Translations under genes and position numbers: made by a program
Part shown: in pieces, positions 60,601 through 64,000 of the stretch
Position numbering within the stretch: the stretch's first letter is position 1
Layout of the letters: each line of letters starts with the position of its first letter
The notes under the pieces: model-generated
Told to the model about the DNA's origin: nothing
Databases searched by the model: none
The model's input: the letters and a program-made list of their open reading frames with translations, nothing else
Assembly (NCBI RefSeq): GCF_037975245.1
Contig: NC_092569.1
Coordinates: 32,509,668 to 32,573,667 of the forward strand
Source of the DNA: Apostichopus japonicus
Lineage: Eukaryota; Echinodermata; Holothuroidea; Aspidochirotida; Stichopodidae
Length of the DNA stretch: 64,000 bases
Direction: 5' to 3'

Positions 60601-62097
60601 TAGCTGGATTCTAAACACTAATCTGAAATTACTTATAAGGTACAACTCACCCTCCATTGCACTAAGCCAACTATGTGGCAAAGGTGGCAAATGCTTTTTA
60701 ATATTGATAAATGCAAGGTAATGCACATTAGTAGTAGTAACCAAAAGTTTACATACAATCTTAATGGTGTGGAGTTACAGGAGGTCTCTGTTGAAAGAGA
60801 CCTAGGTATCTACATTGACTCATCTCTGCAACCTTCTAACCATTGTCTTGAAGCTGCTAAAAGAGGTAATAGGGTTTTAGGTATGATCAAGAGGAACTTC
60901 AATTTTCTGAAAGAGGACATCGTAGTTAGGCTTTATAAGCAGTTGGTTAGACCTCATCTGGAGTATGCTGTGCAGGCTTGGAACCCATATTTTGCTAAGG
61001 ATAAGGAAGTACTTGAAAAGGTCCAGAGGAGGGCTACTAGGATGATTAGTTCCTTAAAGAGTGTTCCTTATTATAGGCGGTTACAACTGTTGAATCTCAC
61101 TACACTGGAGCTTAGGAGGTTACGTGGGGACTTGATCCAAGTTTTCAAGATTGTGTATGGTTTCGACAATTTATCCTTTACCGACTTTTTCATGTTTGCT
61201 AACAGTAGTTGTACCAAAGGTCATTGTCTTAAACTCCAAAAGTCACATAGAAGGATTAATATTCGGCATAACTTTTTTTTCTATTAGGGTAGTGAATGAG
61301 TGAAATGGTTTGCCTGAGAAAGTTGTACTTGCAAGTAGTGTCAATGGGTTTAAGAATGCTTTGGACAAGCACTTTAAGCATTGTAATCGGGTCTGAGTGT
61401 TTGTGTCTTCAGTTTTTTTTCTCTCTCTATAGGGTCCTTGATGGGGACTTAAGTGTCCCTCCTGATCCTTTTTTCTACTAAACTAAACTAAACTAGAAAA
61501 TACTTCAAAACATATGTTAGGCATTTGAAGTAGCCTGACCATGTACAATAACACCACAGAAGAAGGAGCAAGATGATAGGTAACCAAATGATGCTAGACA
61601 AACTAAAAGATATATTTAAATGAAATTATAGATGGAAAAAAGAAGAATTATCCGTAACACAGTATTTATTGTTAAGTCTTGTGCTGCCACAATTTCCTGT
61701 GCTCATGAAAATCCTGGTAAAAGTCAAAATAGCTGAAAATAGTTGCTGGTCTGGGAAAGTCACAAGGATTCTAAGAGGACAACAGTCACGATCTGACAAT
61801 TTCACCAAAAGAACGACAGTTTAGCGATAGGGAATGGTGACTGTCACAGCTGTGTGCTACAAATACTGACAAATAAATAACATACACATACCAGCACTTG
61901 AAGGAAACTGAACTGAATCAGGAACAATATGTGAGAAATTCTCAAAATGAGAAGACAATTTTAGCAAAATAGAAAAGTATAAAAAACAACTCACCTCATG
62001 CAGAAAAGCTGTAGAATGTTTGAGAATCGATTTCAGACCAGGCAAGCAGAAATGTGTGACCTCTGGCATGGTAGGGTCAACAAAGATCTCAAACGGA
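23644..62097 (-). CDS. TAF2: TAF2, TFIID subunit 2 (C-terminal 929 residues, 21 exons; 5' end outside window)
   Basis: TAF2 is a core TFIID subunit in the nucleus that helps bind the initiator region. It has an M1-aminopeptidase-like fold without catalysis. I joined 21 GT-AG exons on the minus strand with no phase conflict (each listed separately; residues numbered within this 929-residue portion). Order: end of the N-terminal beta domain (PFEIFVDP); M1-like catalytic domain 35-222, where the HEXXH zinc site is N96-A-L-T-E100 before QYFG, so ligands are lost; ERAP/M1-type middle domains to ~350; the TAF2-specific [10 protein letters not shown] block at 374; HEAT-like helical repeats to ~710; then a Ser/Pro/acidic tail with a nuclear-signal-like KRK (exon 19) and a final Lys/His-rich run ([12 protein letters not shown]). 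Human TAF2 is ~1199 aa, so ~250 N-terminal residues lie beyond 64000. Introns hold minisatellites, two LINE fragments and a SINE. Confidence 0.97.
24611..24755 (-). CDS. TAF2: TAF2 exon 20 (Pro/Ser/acidic tail)
   Basis: Acceptor ccttgttttcag|GAGGAG, donor GTCATGG|gtgaga; contains two PPTPG motifs and an SVKEES run. The Pro/Ser-rich character suits the disordered TAF2 tail. Confidence 0.85.
25472..25760. repeat. 16-bp minisatellite, 18 copies, nearly perfect (TAF2 intron)
   Basis: Unit ATGTCCCTTTACAAAG. Only the first copy differs visibly (ATATCCC). Because 16 is not a multiple of three and no frame of the unit has a stop, all three plus-strand frames stay open and encode the same 16-residue period ([16 protein letters not shown]). 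These are not genes. Confidence 0.98.
27092..27211 (-). CDS. TAF2: TAF2 exon 19 (nuclear-signal-like segment)
   Basis: Acceptor acttccttcag|GAACCT, donor GATCAG|gtttgt; 40 codons with [18 protein letters not shown]. The frame is fixed by both neighbours. This part of TAF2 is poorly conserved, so support is mainly splice and phase. Confidence 0.85.
27225..27575. repeat. Tandem duplication of about 183 bp beside TAF2 exon 19
   Basis: Two copies (from about 27228 and 27411) share GAGATTGAT, AACAGCCAGAGATG, GGCAAGTCCCTCCTCCA and GTGAACCACTTTGTATATGG. The duplication is intronic and starts ~15 bases from the exon 19 acceptor. Confidence 0.9.
28139..28234 (-). CDS. TAF2: TAF2 exon 18
   Basis: Acceptor cttttgtaatag|CTTGGA, donor CCAGAG|gtacag; 32 codons, [15 protein letters not shown] followed by an acidic, Pro-rich stretch. 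Confidence 0.92.
28580..29210. repeat. About 40-46 bp minisatellite, about 14 degenerate copies (TAF2 intron 17)
   Basis: Units carry TTGTGTTATCCATGGA, AGTTTACATTT and AACACCCATG, with small insertions. ORFs over it are products of the repeat. Confidence 0.9.
29310..29409 (-). CDS. TAF2: TAF2 exon 17
   Basis: Acceptor ttttgattcag|TTCTGG, donor CCTGAG|gtgagt. Reads [20 protein letters not shown], then [13 protein letters not shown]. Confidence 0.94.
29688..29798. repeat. Short array of ATATACAGCAA units
   Basis: About nine copies of TATACAGCAA separated by A/T-rich gaps. Confidence 0.85.
30476..30583 (-). CDS. TAF2: TAF2 exon 16
   Basis: Acceptor tgttccctttag|ACACAAG, donor TACATGAA|gtaaga. 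Reads [20 protein letters not shown], then [11 protein letters not shown] and a split codon. Confidence 0.94.
31326..31395 (-). CDS. TAF2: TAF2 exon 15 (70 nt)
   Basis: Acceptor gtttgcaacag|TTGAAA, donor ACATGAA|gtaagt. Reads [20 protein letters not shown], then YM and a split Lys codon. It lies after the 9.4-kb intron. Confidence 0.92.
33202..33275 (+). other. G-rich tract with quadruplex potential
   Basis: Many GGGG/GGGGG runs separated by 1-7 bases on the plus strand, which is the template strand for TAF2. At least four adjacent runs satisfy a simple G4 pattern. Confidence 0.5.
34879..34932. repeat. (AT)27 microsatellite
   Basis: Uninterrupted AT alternation, directly visible. Confidence 0.97.
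37450..37632 (-). ncRNA. U2 snRNA-like segment (pseudogene or divergent snRNA) in TAF2 intron 14
   Basis: On the minus strand, starting near 37628, TCGCTTC is followed after two bases by TTTGGCTAAGATCA. U2 snRNA begins with ATCGCTTC, five more bases, then the same 14-base block. At the spacing expected for U2 stem IIa there is TGTTC, then TGATAC. Here the stem-loop is different and very stable: GTTCCCC-TTCTA-GGGGAAC, extended by five further pairs across one bulged C (about 37564-37597). The U2 branch-site pairing motif GTAGTA is absent. Further down, GGTTTTTG (about 37480) could be a weak Sm-like site, followed by a small CCCA/TGGG hairpin. Ends are approximate. It may be a pseudogene, a U2-derived repeat, or a real divergent RNA. 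Confidence 0.4.
38465..38669 (+). mobile_element. Non-LTR retrotransposon 3' tail fragment
   Basis: A pyrimidine-rich stretch is followed by TAAAGCGCACAGATGCATCG, GTAGTGCGCTATATAAGA and an ATTACATTACAT tail. The GCGC...TATATAA plus short-repeat tail is the usual look of truncated LINE 3' ends in marine invertebrates. No coding sequence remains. Confidence 0.5.
40841..41057 (-). CDS. TAF2: TAF2 exon 14
   Basis: Acceptor tttattatcag|CTAATC, donor GTCAAAG|gtgaag. Reads [19 protein letters not shown], then [19 protein letters not shown] and YAQYGHF. The ORF runs on to 40815, but the splice restores the family sequence. Confidence 0.96.
41424..41534 (-). CDS. TAF2: TAF2 exon 13
   Basis: Acceptor tactttctttcag|TATTCT, donor ACAAAG|gtaacc; 37 codons, [20 protein letters not shown] onward. 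Its acceptor edge is repeated three more times upstream (see repeat 41505-41860). Confidence 0.95.
41505..41860. repeat. Tandem copies (95-108 bp) of the TAF2 exon 13 acceptor edge
   Basis: GCTCTGTAGTAGTTATCAG followed by AATACT and a purine-rich AAGAAG run occurs at 512, 607, 715 and 823 (all +41000). The first is the real exon 13 edge. Each copy therefore repeats about 20 coding bases plus the splice acceptor region. CAATAACTACATGGG-type sequence fills the rest of the unit. Confidence 0.93.
42463..42573 (-). CDS. TAF2: TAF2 exon 12
   Basis: Acceptor tttttttgtag|GAAATC, donor AATCAT|gtgagt; 37 codons with [20 protein letters not shown]. Confidence 0.94.
42820..42960 (-). CDS. TAF2: TAF2 exon 11
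   Basis: Acceptor tttactcgcag|GTCGCC, donor CTTAAG|gtgagt; 47 codons, [19 protein letters not shown] to [13 protein letters not shown]. Confidence 0.93.
43519..43715. repeat. 11-bp minisatellite (GATTACCAATG), about 18 copies
   Basis: Repeats of GATTACCAATG with variants (CAACG, AACAATA, TATCAATG). The 66-codon ORF over it is a product of the repeat. Confidence 0.95.
43725..43915 (+). mobile_element. Non-LTR retrotransposon 3' end fragment
   Basis: The sequence from about 43743 translates [12 protein letters not shown], matching the last residues typical of non-LTR ORF2 proteins. It is followed by a pyrimidine-rich UTR, then CCTTGAGCACCCTTCCGGGT, ACACGTTATAAATCACC and ATTATTATAAG. Only the extreme 3' end is present. 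Confidence 0.55.
44303..44422 (-). CDS. TAF2: TAF2 exon 10
   Basis: Acceptor tatttttgcag|GCAATT, donor GCCAAG|gtacag; 40 codons ending [14 protein letters not shown]. Confidence 0.95.
44425..44660. repeat. Three tandem copies of about 78 bp upstream of TAF2 exon 10
   Basis: AATAGAATATTAACGACAAC, GGAGTATGAAAGAC and TTCAATCTTTGCTTCCA recur at about 44430, 44509 and 44587. The array starts directly next to the exon 10 acceptor. Confidence 0.9.
45657..45699. repeat. (GACA)n microsatellite, about 10 copies
   Basis: Uninterrupted ACAG/GACA alternation, directly visible. Confidence 0.97.
45797..45929 (-). CDS. TAF2: TAF2 exon 9
   Basis: Acceptor ctttgtttag|TGCTGAC, donor ATTGAG|gtaagc. Reads [19 protein letters not shown], then [18 protein letters not shown], one of the most conserved TAF2 blocks. 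Confidence 0.96.
45979..46357. repeat. Tandem duplication of about 190 bp next to the 44-bp array
   Basis: Two copies share AAAACTCTCTTAGAATCATG, ATCGCAAAAAGAAGAGAAGA, CTGATAATGAATGTGGAA and GTGGATCCACAC. The copies differ by a few bases. They sit between TAF2 exon 9 and the large array. Confidence 0.92.
46373..53122. repeat. 6.7-kb minisatellite, 44-bp unit, about 153 copies (TAF2 intron 8)
   Basis: The unit runs GAGAGTATACATGAAGTGTG, ACATCACATGAGACATACAA, GAAT (44 bases). Each standard unit contains the inverted repeat TGTGA-CA-TCACA. The left half is homogeneous. The right half (49.0-53.1 kb) mixes variant units (AGTGACAACACATGATATAT, GAAATCACATGGGAC, GAGATATAC) in blocks. A few copies carry partial units (near 51690 and 51885). 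Long minus-strand ORFs up to 210 codons over the array translate the repeat in its 132-base frame cycle and are not genes. Confidence 0.99.
53123..53620. repeat. Degenerate about 118-bp units related to both TAF2 exon 8 edge and the 44-bp array
   Basis: ACCAGGATGG, TTACTCCATAGCATTCA (exon 8 donor edge) and then GTATACATAATGTGTGACAT, CACATGTGACACTGAAATGT recur from 53413, 53531 and, across the SINE, 53917. The GTATACAT...GTGTGACATCACATG part matches the core of the 44-bp unit. Confidence 0.85.
53623..53872 (-). mobile_element. tRNA-derived SINE, copy 2, with 8-bp target-site duplication
   Basis: On the minus strand it has a tRNA-like head with A box (TTAGCTCAGTGGTTAACGC) and B box (GGTTCGAGTC), a body shared with the copy at 1792, an extra ~30-base segment absent there, the hairpin TCCTGC-TT-GCAGGA, and a tail of CATA repeats. 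AAATATGT flanks it on both sides (53615-53622 and 53873-53880). It interrupts a tandem unit whose sister copy at about 53500 is the empty site (CACTGAAATGTGTCGTGATG). Confidence 0.92.
53936..54001 (-). CDS. TAF2: TAF2 exon 8 (66 nt, Lys-rich linker)
   Basis: Acceptor ttaatccag|GCACAAG, donor GCTATGGA|gtaagt. Reads [19 protein letters not shown], then AM and a split Asp codon. Its donor region is the origin of tandem copies at about 53411-53575. Confidence 0.93.
54462..54828. repeat. 41-bp minisatellite, about 9 copies (TAF2 intron 7)
   Basis: Unit ATGGTAACCATAGCATAACC, TCTACCTTCACTTTACCTTA, C. Copies are nearly identical except CCTAACC versus CATAACC variants. The unit contains the palindrome ATGGTAACCAT (centred on TAA). 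Confidence 0.96.
55400..55509 (-). CDS. TAF2: TAF2 exon 7
   Basis: Acceptor ctcctccccag|GGTCCG, donor AGCAGGAG|gtaatt. Reads [19 protein letters not shown] and ends CHSKSR plus a split Arg codon. Confidence 0.95.
55645..55975 (-). mobile_element. CR1-like retrotransposon 3' end, copy B (inverted)
   Basis: The reverse complement matches the 3' part of the element at 60620-61493 through the coding end ([16 protein letters not shown] with Trp intact), the stop after HCNRV, the UTR (GTGTTTGTGTCTTCAG, GGGTCCTT) and the ACTAAACTAAACTAAAC tail. It is 5'-truncated, and an in-frame stop and shifts leave it dead. Confidence 0.88.
56182..56426. repeat. 123-bp tandem duplication spanning the TAF2 exon 6 donor
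   Basis: TTTGACTGGTATCAAAGTG and CTATCTTTACTGATGATACA occur twice, exactly 123 bases apart. Both end in TTTACTTACTA, that is a TAGTAAGTAAA donor on the minus strand. The copy at 56284-56289 is a decoy donor outside the exon. Confidence 0.92.
56413..56589 (-). CDS. TAF2: TAF2 exon 6
   Basis: Acceptor tactcgtcag|TTTCTG, donor TATGTA|gtaagta; 59 codons. Contains [13 protein letters not shown] and [18 protein letters not shown] 123-bp tandem duplication copies its donor site (see repeat at 56182-56426). Confidence 0.95.
57177..57269 (-). CDS. TAF2: TAF2 exon 5
   Basis: Acceptor aatttcatcag|GTTTTC, donor AGTGGT|gtaagc; 31 codons reading [17 protein letters not shown] and ending MLISTSG. Confidence 0.94.
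57478..57620. repeat. Low-complexity AAATTAAA / AATAAT tract
   Basis: A- and T-only sequence with AAAAATTAAA direct repeats. It lies in TAF2 intron 4. Confidence 0.85.
58197..58427 (-). CDS. TAF2: TAF2 exon 4
   Basis: Acceptor tatcattcag|GACCTG, donor CTGAAG|gtaaga; 77 codons, phase 0 at both ends. Contains [14 protein letters not shown] and [19 protein letters not shown]. Confidence 0.96.
58788..59001 (-). CDS. TAF2: TAF2 exon 3 (inactive zinc-site region)
   Basis: Acceptor gttcattccag|CACCAACC, donor CACAAG|gtaggt. Reads [12 protein letters not shown], then [13 protein letters not shown] in place of HEXXHQWFG, then [10 protein letters not shown] and [12 protein letters not shown]. Confidence 0.96.
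60205..60490. repeat. Tandem copies (about 150 bp) of the TAF2 exon 2 donor edge
   Basis: The 49 bases at 60431-60479 (intron GAGAGGTTAATCAACAAGC, donor, and 24 coding bases) recur at 60281-60329 with one mismatch. A weaker third copy is at about 60209-60252 (AACAAGCCTTTACTGCCAT). Confidence 0.9.
60456..60574 (-). CDS. TAF2: TAF2 exon 2
   Basis: Acceptor tctcctgcag|GCTTTTGAG, donor TATTAAG|gtaagc. Reads [20 protein letters not shown], then [10 protein letters not shown], the TAF2 counterpart of the M1 GxMEN region. Its donor edge is copied about 150 bases downstream (60281-60329). Confidence 0.95.
60620..61493 (+). mobile_element. CR1-like non-LTR retrotransposon, 5'-truncated, copy A
   Basis: The ORF at 60673-61287 carries the C-terminal region of a reverse transcriptase: [55 protein letters not shown] and [15 protein letters not shown], typical of CR1-clade elements. 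A frameshift near 61265 is followed by the expected end (VVNE, a TGA in place of [28 protein letters not shown], stop), a UTR and an ACTAAACTAAACTAAACT tail. An upstream frameshift lies near 60670. It is inactive. It lies in TAF2 intron 1 of the window, on the opposite strand to the gene. Confidence 0.93.
61995..62097 (-). CDS. TAF2: TAF2 exon 1 of window (PFEIFVDP...)
   Basis: Acceptor ctcatccag|T (finishes a codon started in the upstream exon outside the window) and donor CATGAG|gtgagt. Reads [19 protein letters not shown], then a helix ending AFLHE. It ends in phase 0. Confidence 0.93.
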
Positions 62098-62572
62098 CTG
62101 GATGAGAAGTAGATGAAAACAAAATACACTAGTACAGTTTGGTGATAATGATTAACTACATACATGCAGAACGAAGATGGAAAAAATTGTCTTGAATGAT
62201 TAGGTGGCTTTATCAACAGTAGGCTATTGAGCTTAAAACATTTTGCAAATTTCTCATTGATTTTAATACAGTTCAGAAATTGACTTGGCAGGGACTCCGG
62301 TTGAACCCAGGTGATTCTTGTAAGAATCGAGCCCTCTTTTGAAAAGGGGAATAAGTATTGTTGATCTGTACAATGGCATGCATACGCAGACATCAGTATG
62401 CAACCATATTCCTAAAATAAAACGAAAATTTAAGTACATGATCATCATATCAAAGAGAACCAAAGGTTGGGAAAAGAAGCAATCATCGAGATGAGGAGAA
62501 GCTCCCATTTAGCGTCGATGACGTAGGCAAACCATTAAAGTAGAAGGTTTACAGTCTTGTTTGCGACCAAGG

Positions 62573-63977
62573 CCCCCTCACATGACTCACACAAGTACCA
62601 GTACAAGTACAGATGCACTCCAACTCTGTTACACTTATGTAACCGTACCATACTCACATACAGATTGTTACATACCCGACAGCCAATGCAATGTTTGGAG
62701 CCCCTCACATGACTCACACAAGTACCAGTACAAGTACAGAGTCACTCCAACTCTGTTACACATATGTAACCGTACCAAACTCACATACAGATTGTTACAT
62801 ACCCGACAGCCCATGCAATGTTTGGAGCCCCTCACATGACTCACACAAGTACCAGTACAAGTACAGAGTCACTCCAATTCTGTTACACATATGTAACCGT
62901 ACCATACTCACATACAGATTGTTACATACCCGACAGCCCATGCAATGTTTGGAGCCCCTCACATGACTCACACAAGTACCAGTACAAGTACAGAGTCACT
63001 CCAACTCTGTTACACTTATGTAACCGTACCATACTCACATACAGATTGTTACATACCCGACAGCCAATGCAATGTTTGGAGCCCCTCACATGACTCAGAC
63101 AAGTACCAGTACAAGTACAGAGTCACTCCAACTCTGTTACACTTATGTAACCGTACCATACTCACATACAGATTGTTACATACCCGACAGCCAATGCAAT
63201 GTTTGGAGCCCCTCACATGACTCACACAAGTACCAGTACAAGTACAGAGTCACTCCAACTCTGTTGCACATATGTAACCGTACCATACTCACATACAGAT
63301 TGTTACATACCCGACAGCCAATGCAATGTTTGGAGCCCCTCACATGACTCACACAAGTACCAGTACAAGTACAGAGTCACTCCAACTCTGTTGCACATAT
63401 GTAACCGTACCATACTCACATACAGATTGTTACATACCCGACAGCCAATGCAATGTTTGGAGCCCCTCACATGACTCACACAAGTACCAGTACAAGTACA
63501 GAGTCACTCCAACTCTGTTGCACATATGTAACCGTACCATACTCACATACAGATTGTTACATACCCGACAGCCAATGCAATGTTTGGAGCCCCTCACATG
63601 ACTCACACAAGTACCAGTACAAGTACAGAGTCACTCCAACTCTGTTGCACATATGTAACCGTACCATACTCACATACAGATTGTTACATACCCGACAGCC
63701 AATGCAATGTTTGGAGCCCCTCACATGACTCATACAAGTACCAGTACAAGTACAGAGTCACTCCAACTCTGTTGCACATATGTAACCGTACCATACTCAC
63801 ATACAGATTGTTACATACCCGACAGCCAATGCAATGTTTGGAGCCCCTCACATGACTCATACAAGTACTGTACCAGTACAAGTACAGAGTCACTCCAACT
63901 CTGTTACACTTATGTAACCGTACCATACTCACATACAGATTGTTACATACCCGACAGCCAATGCAATGTTTGGAGCC
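62573..63977. repeat. 127-bp satellite-like array, 11 copies (TAF2 intron upstream of window exon 1)
   Basis: The unit contains CCCCTCACATGACTCACACA, AGTACCAGTACAAGTACAGA, GTCACTCCAACTCTGTTACA, CATATGTAACCGTACCATAC and CATACCCGACAGCCAATGCA. Copies are over 95% alike by eye. One copy near 63866 has a 6-base insertion. The many 91-codon ORFs at 127-base spacing are products of the repeat. Confidence 0.97.
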
Positions 63978-64000
63978 GCAGTGGGTACAGTCAGCATGTA

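Noticed and set aside
60457-60744. 95-codon minus-strand ORF
   Set aside because: Wrong frame over TAF2 exon 2 and antisense to the CR1-like element; the spliced frame gives the TAF2 sequence.
62098-62572. An additional upstream TAF2 exon inside the window
   Set aside because: The ORFs at 61857-62393 and 62263-62508 give no TAF2 N-terminal sequence right of 62097; the missing exons must lie beyond 64000.
62561-63855. Ladder of 91-codon plus-strand ORFs spaced by 127 bases
   Set aside because: Products of the 127-bp array; each is the same repeat read in shifting frames, inside a TAF2 intron on the other strand.

Overview
This window looks like nuclear DNA from a marine invertebrate deuterostome. 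It is AT-rich, has long introns, GT-AG splicing, tRNA-derived SINEs, 5'-truncated non-LTR retrotransposons and many minisatellites. An echinoderm, perhaps a sea cucumber, is my best guess, but the species call is an inference with low confidence. There are no bacterial-style operons, no rRNA and no CRISPR array.

Two multi-exon genes were assembled by hand from splice sites and reading phase, both on the minus strand. (1) A FAM151/menorin-family type II membrane protein has four coding exons between 18923 and 9283 that join in phase to 566 codons plus a stop. (2) TAF2, the TFIID subunit with an inactive M1-aminopeptidase fold, has 21 coding exons between 62097 and 23644. They join without a phase break into the C-terminal 929 residues of the protein. 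The N-terminal ~250 residues must lie to the right of this window. A third, less certain gene on the plus strand (6455-6976) encodes a 173-residue single-pass membrane protein with an ITIM-like tyrosine motif and a poly(A) signal 185 bases after the stop.

Layout: 1-6450, AT-rich intergenic DNA with a SINE, an (AT)n tract and an array full of GTAAGT motifs; 6455-7167, the small membrane-protein gene; 7840-9050, dispersed repeat and a dead retrotransposon 3' end; 9158-18923, the FAM151 gene, whose 6.8-kb first intron carries a 3.1-kb foldback-like structure with palindromic arms; 19-23.6 kb, intergenic DNA and the probable TAF2 3' UTR; 23.6-62.1 kb, TAF2 with intronic arrays; 62.6-64.0 kb, a 127-bp tandem array inside the next TAF2 intron.

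The most interesting signals are: tandem duplications that cross TAF2 exon edges and copy splice sites (exons 2, 6, 8 and 13 as numbered here); a 6.7-kb array of a 44-bp unit that appears to derive from sequence beside one of those duplicated edges; a SINE in the same place with an 8-bp target-site duplication and a neighbouring unit that serves as an empty site; a same-strand intronic segment near 37.6 kb whose start resembles the 5' end of U2 snRNA and which contains a strong hairpin; and the foldback structure in the FAM151 intron.
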